Source: a bacterium
Lineage (GTDB): Bacteria > SZUA-79 > Acidulodesulfobacterales > Acidulodesulfobacteraceae
Length of the DNA stretch: 64,000 nt
Direction: 5' to 3'
Assembly (NCBI GenBank): GCA_021809845.1
Contig: JAJZJW010000008.1
Span: 1 to 64,000 of the forward strand
Position numbers and translations under genes: made by a program. Below the pieces are notes generated by a model. It was not told where the DNA came from. It saw only the letters and a list, made by a program, of their open reading frames with translations, and ran no database searches. Shown here in pieces: positions 10,684-19,360 of this stretch (its first letter is position 1; each line of letters begins with the position of its first letter).

Positions 10684-11771
10684 TGAAGCTTGCATTATTT
10701 GCCGGAGACGGCATAGGGATTGAAGTCACAAAAGAAGCAGTGAAGGTCTTAAAATATCTGTTAGATTTAAACTCGATAAGTTATGAGATTGAAGAAGGTC
10801 TTGTCGGCGGCGCTTCTTTTGAAGCGTACGGAAAGCCTTTAACCGATGAAACCCTTAAAATAGCAAAAGATTCAGATGCGGTTATATTCGGAGCAGTAGG
10901 GGGCGCCAAATGGGAGCCTCTTCCAATTGAGCTGAGACCGGAAAAAGCCCTCTTAGGTTTAAGATATGAATTAGATTTGTATGCAAATTTGCGTCCGGCA
11001 AAGGTATATGATGATTTAATCGATGCGTCGCCGTTGAAAAAAAACATTGTAAGCGGCACGGATATGCTAATAGTCAGAGAACTTACCGGAGGAATATATT
11101 TTGGACAGCCCCGCGGCGTTGAAGATATGCCGGATGGTTCCAAAAAAGGGTTTAATACGCTTGTTTATACTACTAAAGAAATTGAAAGAATCGCAAAAAT
11201 AGCTTTTGATATTTCTATGAAAAGAAGGAAAAGAGTTTTATCGGTTGATAAGGCAAATGTTTTGGAATCTACTGAGTTATGGAGAAATGTTGTAGCAGAT
11301 GTATCAAAGAGTTACCCTGAAGTTGAGCTGTCCAATATGTATGTCGATAATTGTTCCATGCAGCTTATTAAACAGCCTGCATCGTTTGATGTCATAGTGA
11401 CTACTAATATGTTTGGAGATATATTGAGCGATGAAGCTTCAATGGTATCCGGTTCCATAGGAATGCTTCCTTCCGCAAGTCTAAACGGAAAAAAAGGTAT
11501 GTACGAACCTATTCATGGAAGTGCTCCCGATATTGCCGGACAAAATAAAGCAAATCCGTTAGCCGCTGTCCTTTCTGTCGCTATGATGCTCAGATATAGT
11601 TTTGATGAAGATGAACTTGCCGACCATATTGAAAAATCCGTTGAAAATGTTTTAAAAAAAGGTTTTAGGACGCCGGACATATATTCTGGAGCGGCGGGTC
11701 TAAAATTAGTAGGCACAGCTCAAATGGGAGAAGCTGTTTTATCTGAATTAAAAAATGCGCTCCACGCGTAG
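10680..11771 (+). CDS. leuB: 3-isopropylmalate dehydrogenase
   Basis: NAD-dependent oxidation and decarboxylation of 3-isopropylmalate to 2-ketoisocaproate. Family motifs: GDGIGIEV at the N terminus, the substrate-binding [22 protein letters not shown] segment (split here as [11 protein letters not shown] and DLYANLRP), [17 protein letters not shown], and the metal/NAD region [14 protein letters not shown] followed by [12 protein letters not shown]. The 363 residues are full length. The [11 protein letters not shown] form is characteristic of isopropylmalate rather than isocitrate dehydrogenases. Four-base overlap with leuD; the rest of the leu set lies immediately upstream. Confidence 0.97.
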   Translation: MMKLALFAGDGIGIEVTKEAVKVLKYLLDLNSISYEIEEGLVGGASFEAYGKPLTDETLKIAKDSDAVIFGAVGGAKWEPLPIELRPEKALLGLRYELDLYANLRPAKVYDDLIDASPLKKNIVSGTDMLIVRELTGGIYFGQPRGVEDMPDGSKKGFNTLVYTTKEIERIAKIAFDISMKRRKRVLSVDKANVLESTELWRNVVADVSKSYPEVELSNMYVDNCSMQLIKQPASFDVIVTTNMFGDILSDEASMVSGSIGMLPSASLNGKKGMYEPIHGSAPDIAGQNKANPLAAVLSVAMMLRYSFDEDELADHIEKSVENVLKKGFRTPDIYSGAAGLKLVGTAQMGEAVLSELKNALHA

Positions 11772-11813
11772 CTTATAAAATTATAACCGTATTATTTATT
11801 TATAAATATAATA

Positions 11814-12860
11814 ATGAAAAAAGATAAATATGATATTGCGATATTAGGCGCAACCGGTCTTGTCGGCAGAGAGATGCTCGAAATTTTAGAGGAAAGAAAA
11901 TTTCCTGTAAATGAACTTTTTTTGCTCGCTTCAGAACATTCTGCCGGAGAACTTATTCAGTTCAGGGGAACAGATTATGCGGTCGAACCGGTATCCGAAG
12001 ATTATTTTAAATCACATAAAATAGATATTGTTCTTTCAAGTCCCGGCGCGGCAGCAAGTTCAAAATATAGCCCTATTGCCGCCAAAGAAGGTGCAGTCGT
12101 TATAGATAATACGTCTTTTTTCAGAATGGATCCGGAAGTTCCTCTAATCGTCCCGGAAGTAAATCCTGAAGATATTAAATATTTTAGTAAGAAAAATATA
12201 ATTGCAAATCCTAATTGCTCTACGATACAGATGCTTGTTCCCTTAAAACCCATTCATGATAAATATAAAATTAAAAGAATTGTGGTTTCAACGTATCAAT
12301 CTACTTCCGGTGCCGGTAAAAAAGCTATAGACGAATTATTTTACGAAACGATAGATATATTAAATTCTAAAGGGGAAGCAGCCCCTCCGAATAAATTTCC
12401 CGTACAAATTGCATTTAATTGTATTCCTCAAATAGATGTTTTTAGCGAAAACGGATATACCAAAGAAGAAATCAAAATGGTAAAAGAAACACGCAAAATA
12501 TTTCATGACGAAAATATAGGTGTATGTGCAACGGCAGTGCGGGTTCCTGTAATGTTTTGCCATGGAGAATCTATCAATATTGAAACAGAAAATAATTTTG
12601 ACATTAAAGACGTACAATTATTGCTATCTAACAGTAAAGGTGTTAAAATTATTGATGATATTTTTAGCGATAATGCAGAAGAAAGATATCCCTACCAAAC
12701 CATGGTGAGCGGGAGCGATGATGTGTATGTCGGCAGAATAAGGCAGGATTTATCAATTAAAAACGGTATTAATTTATGGGTCGTAGCCGACAATGTTAGG
12801 AAAGGCGCCGCATTAAACGCCGTTCAGATAGCCGAGATATTGATAAATAATTACATATAA
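11814..12860 (+). CDS. asd: Aspartate-semialdehyde dehydrogenase
   Basis: Reduces aspartyl phosphate to the semialdehyde for lysine, diaminopimelate, methionine and threonine synthesis. The N-terminal Rossmann motif is GATGLVGREMLEIL, and the catalytic cysteine sits in NPNCSTIQM. The STYQSTSGAGKKA and RVPVMFCHGESINIE segments are typical of the family; 348 residues is normal. No Shine-Dalgarno is seen; an AT-rich stretch with TATAAT ends one base before the ATG, too close to act as its promoter. A 13-bp AT-only hairpin overlaps the stop codon. Confidence 0.95.
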   Translation: MKKDKYDIAILGATGLVGREMLEILEERKFPVNELFLLASEHSAGELIQFRGTDYAVEPVSEDYFKSHKIDIVLSSPGAAASSKYSPIAAKEGAVVIDNTSFFRMDPEVPLIVPEVNPEDIKYFSKKNIIANPNCSTIQMLVPLKPIHDKYKIKRIVVSTYQSTSGAGKKAIDELFYETIDILNSKGEAAPPNKFPVQIAFNCIPQIDVFSENGYTKEEIKMVKETRKIFHDENIGVCATAVRVPVMFCHGESINIETENNFDIKDVQLLLSNSKGVKIIDDIFSDNAEERYPYQTMVSGSDDVYVGRIRQDLSIKNGINLWVVADNVRKGAALNAVQIAEILINNYI

Positions 12861-12885
12861 ATATAAAATTTATTTATATTTATAT
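12855..12885 (+). terminator. Perfect AT-only hairpin overlapping the asd stop codon
   Basis: ATATAAATATAAA at 12855-12867 is a perfect inverted repeat of TTTATATTTATAT at 12873-12885 with a 5-base loop. The 13-bp stem includes the asd TAA. No T-run follows, so it is not a classical intrinsic terminator; it may mark or protect the 3' end of the ilv-leu-asd transcript. The stem is seen directly; the role is inferred. Confidence 0.4.
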
Positions 12886-13055
12886 AATGATAATGGACAA
12901 AATATTTTATCTAATATAATAATATAAATATAGTAGTTCCAGCTTCATAATAATATTTCGAATTGCTTAACTGTTGCAATGTAATATTATTAAGTCGTTG
13001 CGGCATTAATAATTTATTTATGTATTTATCTGCTTATTAACTATTTTAACATTGA

Positions 13056-14624
13056 ATGGCTGCCGGAACCCAAAATAAAGAAATTCTTAAAAATTTATCG
13101 GTAGTTTCTTTCTATACATTTATCAGTAGAATTTTAGGGTTGCTGCGTGATGTCACTATAGCATATTTTTTTGGCGCAGGCTATTTTACAGATGCATTTT
13201 TTGTAGCTTTTAGAATTCCGAATCTTCTCAGAAGACTTTTTGGCGAAGGAGGAATTTCTGCCGCCTTTATCCCTGTCTATTCAGATAATATTGTTAATAA
13301 ATCTAAAGAACAGTCTGAAGACCTTTTGATGACGGTTTTTACGGTACTATTTGTCATACTCCTGCTATTGTCGCTATTAGGAGTTATATTTTCCTCCTTT
13401 TTTGTTACGATAACCGCTCCGGGTTTTATCGGCAAACATCTAGAATATGAGCTTACGGTTTTTTTAACTAAGATTATGTTTCCATACATAATTTTAATTG
13501 GTCTTACTGCTTTTTTCGCAGGAATTTTAAATGTTCACGGCTCGTACGGTCCGGGCGCTTTTTATCCAATAATTTTAAATATAGTGCTAATACTCAGCGC
13601 CCTATTATTAAGGTCTTTTTTTCATTTTAAGATTATATCTTTGGCTATCGGTGTGATAATCGGAGGTATTTTGCAATTATCGTCTCAAATTTATTATATT
13701 AAGCGTAAAAAAATAAAACTAGGATTCAGATTTCATATTAAAAATAAAGATGTTAAGACGGTATTTAAGCTTTTAACACCTTCCCTTCTGGGTATGGCTG
13801 TTATACAATTAAATTTGCTGTTTGATACGCTGCTGGCGTCATTTTTGCCCGTCGGAAGTATTTCCTATCTCTATTATGCCGATAGACTTTATCAATTCCC
13901 CTTGGGAGTATTTGCTATTGCACTGCAAACCGCAATTTTTCCGATAATGTCGGCTTCATTTGCAAGACAGAACAGCGAAGAAATAAGGCATTCTTTTAAT
14001 TTTGCAACATCGCTGATGTTTTTTATAATTATTCCTTCAAGTATCGGCTTAATACTTCTTAGAAGCCAATTAGTAGATTTAATATATATGCATGGATTGT
14101 TCAACAGTTTCGACGCAAGACGGACAGTTTCAGTATTATTATTTTTCATAGTAGGACTATGGGCATCTGCATTATTAAAAACGGTAGTTCCCGTGTTCTA
14201 TTCAATGAAAGATACAAAAACACCTGTTAATGCAGCTATATATGCTTTGATAATCAATATTGTACTCGCGGTCATTTTAATGAAAGTTCTTGGAGTAGAC
14301 GGGCTAGCACTCGCGTCAAGTATTTCCTTAATATTTAACTATTTCTTTCTGTTAAATAAAATAAGCAAAAAAAATAAATTTAAATTGAATAAAGAATTTT
14401 TTATATCTTTTTTGAAGACGATTTTTGCCGGAATTGTTATGGGAGCTTTAGTCGAATTTGTGATTACCGAAAGTATGCGCTTCGGATTAGACCTGTTTTT
14501 TGTTATAATATTGGCTTTATTTACAGGCGTACTGTCATACGCGGGAGCATCGGCTGCCGTTAAAAATGAAATGTTAGAATTATTATATAACAATATTATT
14601 TCTAAAAAAAATAGAACTGATTAA
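13056..14624 (+). CDS. murJ: Lipid II flippase MurJ
   Basis: Inner-membrane flippase that moves lipid II to the periplasm for peptidoglycan synthesis (MOP superfamily). The 522 residues form about 14 hydrophobic segments. The N-terminal family signature SFYTFISRILGLLRDV is followed by FGAGYFTDAFFVAFRIPNLLRR (here read as two parts), and the FGEGGISAAFIPVY motif is intact. No ribosome-binding site is visible, and the 195-base upstream spacer is AT-rich with no feature beyond the asd hairpin. A good intrinsic terminator follows, so it is probably the last gene of its transcript. Confidence 0.95.
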   Translation: MAAGTQNKEILKNLSVVSFYTFISRILGLLRDVTIAYFFGAGYFTDAFFVAFRIPNLLRRLFGEGGISAAFIPVYSDNIVNKSKEQSEDLLMTVFTVLFVILLLLSLLGVIFSSFFVTITAPGFIGKHLEYELTVFLTKIMFPYIILIGLTAFFAGILNVHGSYGPGAFYPIILNIVLILSALLLRSFFHFKIISLAIGVIIGGILQLSSQIYYIKRKKIKLGFRFHIKNKDVKTVFKLLTPSLLGMAVIQLNLLFDTLLASFLPVGSISYLYYADRLYQFPLGVFAIALQTAIFPIMSASFARQNSEEIRHSFNFATSLMFFIIIPSSIGLILLRSQLVDLIYMHGLFNSFDARRTVSVLLFFIVGLWASALLKTVVPVFYSMKDTKTPVNAAIYALIINIVLAVILMKVLGVDGLALASSISLIFNYFFLLNKISKKNKFKLNKEFFISFLKTIFAGIVMGALVEFVITESMRFGLDLFFVIILALFTGVLSYAGASAAVKNEMLELLYNNIISKKNRTD

Positions 14625-14694
14625 ATCTAAGTAAATTTAAGTTTTCAAGTTATAGTTTCATATGTCCGTCTATGGTGATCGGTGCAATCTTTTT

Positions 14695-14745
14695 TTGAAA
14701 CAAAAAATGTCGAGGTAAAAGGTTTTGTTTCAACTTAATTTTTTC
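14695..14745 (+). terminator. Intrinsic terminator after murJ
   Basis: TTGAAACAAAA at 14695-14705 is perfectly complementary to TTTTGTTTCAA at 14723-14733 with a 17-base loop, followed by CTTAATTTTTTCC. It lies between murJ and the phoH promoter, the expected place for the end of one transcript and the beginning of the next. Confidence 0.6.
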
Positions 14746-14784
14746 CATAGGAACCCGCTATATCATTAAAGAAATTTATAAAAT

Positions 14785-14820
14785 TTTACTTTATTTGCAA
14801 TTATGCTATAATTGTAAAAA
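14785..14820 (+). promoter_or_regulatory. Extended -10 promoter placed to give a leaderless phoH mRNA
   Basis: An exact extended -10 element, TGCTATAAT at 14804-14812, ends 7 bases before the phoH ATG at 14820. A moderate -35, TTTACT at 14785-14790, has a 16-base spacer. Transcription would normally begin about 7 bases after the -10 box, on or next to the A of the ATG. No Shine-Dalgarno is present, which agrees with a leaderless transcript. The motif is seen directly; the start site is predicted. Confidence 0.6.
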
Positions 14821-15806
14821 TGACGATAAAAACAAAGCTATATACTGAAAAAATTGAATTAGACGATATCGAATTGTTTAACAGATTCGCGGATATTTCC
14901 ATGAACACTTTGCCTATAGTGGAAAAAGAGTTTGCGGTTAACGCCGCTATAAGAGGCAATATTATAATGCTTACCGGCTTAACTGAAAATGTTAAATTAT
15001 CTAGTTCGTTTATTTATGACCTGGTAAATTTATACCGACTAAACATTAGAATAAGCGACGACGAAATTATTAAGATGTCTAAGGCAAAAATATCTAATCC
15101 CGCAATAAATTTACACGAACAGTTTTATAAAGCCGTTCTTATCACTCATAAGAAAAAGGTGATTTCACCGAAAACGCTCAATCAGAAAAAATATGTCGAC
15201 GCTATTTTTGAAAACGATATAGTAATAGGCATAGGTCCGGCAGGCACTGGGAAGACTTATCTTTCAATGGCTTGTGCGGTAAATCTTTTTCAAAAAAATA
15301 TGTTCGACAGGATTATATTAACAAGACCAGCTGTGGAAGCCGGCGAAAAATTAGGTTTTCTGCCCGGAGATATTTCTGAAAAAATTAACCCGTATCTGCG
15401 CCCCTTATATGATGCGCTGTATGAAATGCTTGAATTTGAAAAAGTTGTTAAACTTATAGAACAAGATGTTATTGAAGTAGCACCTCTTGCATTTATGAGA
15501 GGAAGAACCTTAAATAATTCGTTTATTATATTAGATGAAGCTCAAAATACCACAAACGAACAGATGAAAATGATGTTGACAAGAATAGGTTCAGGTTCAA
15601 AAATCGTTGTTAACGGAGACATCACGCAGACAGATTTGCCTGCCGATAAAGAATCCGGTCTCTTTACCGCAAGTAACATCTTAATGGGCATAGATGGCAT
15701 TAAAATTATTAATTTTAATAAAACCGACATCTTAAGGCATAAACTTGTTCAAAATATTATAAAAGCATATGAAACGAACGAAATTCATAGAAATTCTAAA
15801 AAGTAA
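14820..15806 (+). CDS. phoH: PhoH family ATPase
   Basis: Cytoplasmic P-loop ATPase of the PhoH/PhoL family, linked to RNA metabolism and often encoded with ybeY. The Walker A is GIGPAGTGKTYLSMA, the Walker B is SFIILDEAQNTT, and the family segment TRPAVEAGEKLGFLPGD lies between. An N-terminal KH-like region covers about residues 1-100. The 328 residues are the standard length. The start abuts a strong extended -10 promoter. The 3' end overlaps the next gene by 38 bases. The phoH-pgpH-ybeY-dgkA order is widely conserved. Confidence 0.94.
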   Translation: MTIKTKLYTEKIELDDIELFNRFADISMNTLPIVEKEFAVNAAIRGNIIMLTGLTENVKLSSSFIYDLVNLYRLNIRISDDEIIKMSKAKISNPAINLHEQFYKAVLITHKKKVISPKTLNQKKYVDAIFENDIVIGIGPAGTGKTYLSMACAVNLFQKNMFDRIILTRPAVEAGEKLGFLPGDISEKINPYLRPLYDALYEMLEFEKVVKLIEQDVIEVAPLAFMRGRTLNNSFIILDEAQNTTNEQMKMMLTRIGSGSKIVVNGDITQTDLPADKESGLFTASNILMGIDGIKIINFNKTDILRHKLVQNIIKAYETNEIHRNSKK

Positions 15807-18087
15807 GCAATTTGGAATTAAAAATCATCAATATAAATTAGTAGCAATTTTAATCATATCCTCAATTCTGCTCACTTTTATGCTTTATAGCGGAGTGGAA
15901 TACATAAAAAACAAATATAAAGCCGGAGAAATATCAAAAAAAACCATAATTGCAAGAAAGGGATTCAGATATATTAATGTTAAAAAAACCAATGATACGC
16001 TTAAATTAAAAATTAAGAATATCCCTAATGTTTATATTTATTATCCTGAAGTTAAGGTTATTTTGGAAAGAAAAATAAGAAATGCATTTAAAAAGGCAGG
16101 GTCTTTCGATAGGACGCATGCAAAAAATAATGTGAACGAGGAAATTTCAGGCAATATATTTAATTCGGAACTGGGAACCAAATTAAACAATAGTTTAATA
16201 AGTGAATTTTATTTTTTAAATTATAATAATAATATAAAAAATTATATTTTAAAAATAGTAGACGATGTATATAAAAAAGGCGTAATTTCAGGACCTTCTT
16301 TGCAAAATAAAAAGATTGAAATTAGAAATATAGTAACAAATAATTCAAAATTAATAAAATATCCGCAATTTTTTTTCACGCTAAAAAAAGTTAAAAATTT
16401 TTCTTATTATTACACGCAAAAATATTTAAATTTTCTGCCTTCCTATATGAGAAACGATATATATGCCGTGGTATCCTCAATTGTTAAGCCCGATATAGTA
16501 TATTCAAAATCTTTGACTATAAGAAGAATTGAAGATGCAAAAAAGGAAATTCATCCCATATATAAACATGTAATAAAAGGCATGCTGTTAATAAGCGCCG
16601 GACAATTGATTACAAAATCAAAAGCGTTAGAGCTTAATACTTATGAAGATAAATTTATATTAAAAAATAATATACCGTCTCTAATAGGACTTTTCTTAGT
16701 GGTCGCTATTATATTATCTGTTTCTTATCTTTTTCCGTATAAATTTATAAGGAAATTCAGAACATCCTTAGATTTTAAAAATATTATTTTTTCAATGATT
16801 ATTTTAATCATTTCCGTAATGGCAATAAAAATCGGTATTATATTTGCCGACGCTTTTTCTAACTATTTTCCGTTTATAAATAAGCAGGATATATATTATC
16901 TAATCCCCTTTGTTTTTGGACCTATGCTTATCAGGATAATATTAAATTCCGAAGTTTCCGTTGTTTTTATAGCAATATTTTCAATATTGACCGCGATTAT
17001 TTTTAAAAATAATATTTTTTTTATGATATACGCATTTGGAGGAAGTTTTATAGCGTCATATGAAGTATTTGATTTTTCGTCGTGGGGAAGGGTTATAAGG
17101 TCAGGCATTGCAACAGGTATTGCAAATATTTTTATGGTTATAGCATTTTCTTTAGTCAGTCTTAATCTGTTAAATATTCAAAATATTTATAGTATTTTTT
17201 TTGCTTTTTTATCAGGAATACTTTCCGCTATAATTGTTATAGGATTAATACCTATATTTGAAAGGCTCTTTAAATATACTACAGATTTTAAACTGTTAGA
17301 ATTATCCAGCTCAAATCATCCGCTGCTAAGGCAGCTTTCTTTGATAGCCCCGGGAACATACCAGCATTCTATAATGGTAGCAACTTTGGCAGAATCTGCC
17401 GCCGATGCAATAGTTGCGAACCCTTTACTTGCGAGAGTGGCAAGTCTTTATCATGACATAGGCAAAATAAATAAGCCTAATTATTTTATAGAAAATATTA
17501 ATAACAAAGATAATCCTCATGATAAGCTGTCGCCTACGATGAGCAGTTTAATAATAGCATCGCACGTCAAAGACGGTTATGAGCTTGCCAAGAAATATGA
17601 CCTTGGAGATAAAGTAGCGGATATAATAGCTCAGCACCACGGAAATTCCATGATAGGAGCTTTTTATGAAAAAGCCCTGAAAGAAAGCAAGGATGACAAT
17701 TTATCCAAAGAAAGTTTTAGGTATATAGGTAAAAAACCGCAAACAAAAGAAGCGGGTATTATAATGCTGGCTGATTCGGTAGAAGCCATATCTAGAACGT
17801 TGGATAATATATCGCCGTCAAGACTCGAACTTATGGTCGAAAAAACGGTTAACAGGATTTACAACGACGGACAACTTGATGAATGTGAACTTACATTAAA
17901 AGACCTATATAATATCAAAAAAGCCTTTGTTAAGGTTTTAAACAGTGTTTTTCATCAAAGAATTCCATATGCAGGGAGAACTAATATTGAAGAAGCAGAA
18001 GAAAATAATACAAAAAGCAATAATAAATATAGCGAATATCCAAAGAAAGGAGAAAATAAATCAAAAGTTAGTCCGTTATATCGTTGA
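15769..18087 (+). CDS. 7TM receptor with intracellular HD hydrolase, PgpH/YqfF family
   Basis: Membrane HD-domain phosphohydrolase; characterised PgpH members degrade cyclic di-AMP. Domain order: an N-terminal membrane helix (about residues 22-43), an extracytoplasmic 7TMR-HDED domain (about 50-290), a seven-helix membrane region (about 300-500) and a cytoplasmic HD domain. The HD metal motifs are present: the QHSIMVATLAE helix, SLYHDIGKINKP and IAQHHGNSM. A Lys/Asn/Ser-rich tail ends the protein. The first codons overlap phoH by 38 bases and the last hundred bases overlap ybeY. No c-di-AMP cyclase is in the window, so the substrate is by family only. Confidence 0.9.
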   Translation: MKRTKFIEILKSKQFGIKNHQYKLVAILIISSILLTFMLYSGVEYIKNKYKAGEISKKTIIARKGFRYINVKKTNDTLKLKIKNIPNVYIYYPEVKVILERKIRNAFKKAGSFDRTHAKNNVNEEISGNIFNSELGTKLNNSLISEFYFLNYNNNIKNYILKIVDDVYKKGVISGPSLQNKKIEIRNIVTNNSKLIKYPQFFFTLKKVKNFSYYYTQKYLNFLPSYMRNDIYAVVSSIVKPDIVYSKSLTIRRIEDAKKEIHPIYKHVIKGMLLISAGQLITKSKALELNTYEDKFILKNNIPSLIGLFLVVAIILSVSYLFPYKFIRKFRTSLDFKNIIFSMIILIISVMAIKIGIIFADAFSNYFPFINKQDIYYLIPFVFGPMLIRIILNSEVSVVFIAIFSILTAIIFKNNIFFMIYAFGGSFIASYEVFDFSSWGRVIRSGIATGIANIFMVIAFSLVSLNLLNIQNIYSIFFAFLSGILSAIIVIGLIPIFERLFKYTTDFKLLELSSSNHPLLRQLSLIAPGTYQHSIMVATLAESAADAIVANPLLARVASLYHDIGKINKPNYFIENINNKDNPHDKLSPTMSSLIIASHVKDGYELAKKYDLGDKVADIIAQHHGNSMIGAFYEKALKESKDDNLSKESFRYIGKKPQTKEAGIIMLADSVEAISRTLDNISPSRLELMVEKTVNRIYNDGQLDECELTLKDLYNIKKAFVKVLNSVFHQRIPYAGRTNIEEAEENNTKSNNKYSEYPKKGENKSKVSPLYR

Positions 18088-18517
18088 AAAGGCTGTACTT
18101 CAAATGTTTTGCGGTTCTTTTCACTTAGATATAATTTTTTGTTCCCCCGCTTATATAAGAAATTTAAATAAAATATACAGGAATAAGGATAAAATAACTG
18201 ATATCCTTTCTTTTGAATTTAAAGAATACGATGAAAATACATATTTTATCGGAGAATTATTTATCTGCCCGGCTGTTGCAAAAAAAAATTCCTTAGATTT
18301 TAAAGATTTTTGGGATAAAGAAGGGTGGGCGCAAAAAGCTCGAACAGAATATTTAATAAATAAAGACGCTGAATATAGCGATTTAGATAAAGAAATTGTC
18401 CTGCTTCTAATTCACGGCATTTTACATTTGTTCGGATATGACCATGAGGATAATGCAGAAAATGCTCAAGAAATGAAGGAATTGCAAAATGTTTTATACC
18501 GGGATGCAGTTTCTTAA
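17987..18517 (+). CDS. ybeY: Endoribonuclease YbeY
   Basis: Zinc-dependent single-strand endoribonuclease used in 16S rRNA 3' maturation and ribosome quality control. The signature HGILHLFGYDHE near the C terminus holds the three metal-binding histidines. The DKITDILSFEF motif is also typical. I chose TTG at 17987 because AGGGAGA at 17973-17979 lies 7 bases upstream and the resulting N terminus matches family length (176 aa). In-frame ATGs at 17945 and 17969 would extend it. Either way the start lies about 100 bases inside the upstream PgpH gene, in another frame, which is a long overlap. The insertion between the DILSFEF and HGILH motifs is slightly expanded and charged. Confidence 0.9.
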   Translation: MKKQKKIIQKAIINIANIQRKEKINQKLVRYIVEKAVLQMFCGSFHLDIIFCSPAYIRNLNKIYRNKDKITDILSFEFKEYDENTYFIGELFICPAVAKKNSLDFKDFWDKEGWAQKARTEYLINKDAEYSDLDKEIVLLLIHGILHLFGYDHEDNAENAQEMKELQNVLYRDAVS

Positions 18518-18583
18518 TTAATCTTTTGTCGGCTTTTAGTTGCAGTTATATTTAATTTTGGTTTTTCTAATTTTAATTAATAA

Positions 18584-19333
18584 ATGGGTACGGGCAAAGA
18601 AAACAAGAACGAATTTTCATATAAAAAACAATATACCCCTAAAAATTGGATTGAAGCGTTTAATGTAGCGATTGAAGGTATAATTTTAGCAACAAAAACA
18701 GAACGCAATATGAAGATTCATTTTTTGGCGGCAGTTATTGTCATTCTCGCCGCTATATTTTTAAAATTAACGAAAATTGATTTTCTGCTAATATTCCTTA
18801 GTGCCATAATGGTTTTGTCGGCAGAATTATTTAACACTTCAATTGAATATTTTTTAGATTTATTTTTTGAAGGCTATTCAGAGAAAACAGCTGCTATTAA
18901 AAACATTGCGGCAGGCTCTGTCTTAATTGCTTCGTTTGGGGCTTTTATAGTAGGATATGAAATATTTTCAAAATATATATATAATGTGTTATACTATTCG
19001 CTGAACATGATAAAGACAGATGAATCAAATATGATAATTGCGGTAATATCCATTATTTTTGTTATAGTTATAATAATCAAAGCCATCTTTAATAGCGGAA
19101 AACCTTTGAGCGGCGGTATGCCCAGCGGACATTCCGCTATTGCATTTTCGGTTTGGCTTATGGTGTCTCTCATAACATTAAATCCTATAGTTTCTTTGTT
19201 AACTTTTATTTTAGCCTTTCTTGTGGCATCCTCAAGAAGAAAAACAGGAATACATACTACTACCGAGGTTATTGCCGGCAGTTTGATAGGCATTATAATA
19301 ACCGCTTTAGCTTTTAAATTTTTTTATTTTTAA
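18584..19333 (+). CDS. Diacylglycerol/undecaprenol kinase fused to a PAP2 phosphatase
   Basis: Two membrane enzymes in one 249-residue chain. Residues about 20-130 are a DgkA-type kinase (three helices) with Glu81, Asn84 and Glu88 in AELFNTSIE and Lys106, spaced exactly like E. coli DgkA Glu69/Asn72/Glu76/Lys94. The position equal to Asp95 is Asn107, an unusual change. Residues about 150-249 are a PAP2 lipid phosphatase half with MPSGHSA (180-183 core) and SRRKTGIHTTTE (His224, Glu228). Lipid kinase and phosphatase activities of opposite sense are therefore joined. Undecaprenyl phosphate recycling is likely from the phoH-ybeY context and the family. No ribosome-binding site is seen. Confidence 0.85.
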   Translation: MGTGKENKNEFSYKKQYTPKNWIEAFNVAIEGIILATKTERNMKIHFLAAVIVILAAIFLKLTKIDFLLIFLSAIMVLSAELFNTSIEYFLDLFFEGYSEKTAAIKNIAAGSVLIASFGAFIVGYEIFSKYIYNVLYYSLNMIKTDESNMIIAVISIIFVIVIIIKAIFNSGKPLSGGMPSGHSAIAFSVWLMVSLITLNPIVSLLTFILAFLVASSRRKTGIHTTTEVIAGSLIGIIITALAFKFFYF

Positions 19334-19360
19334 ATTAAGATACTGATTTATGATTTATTT

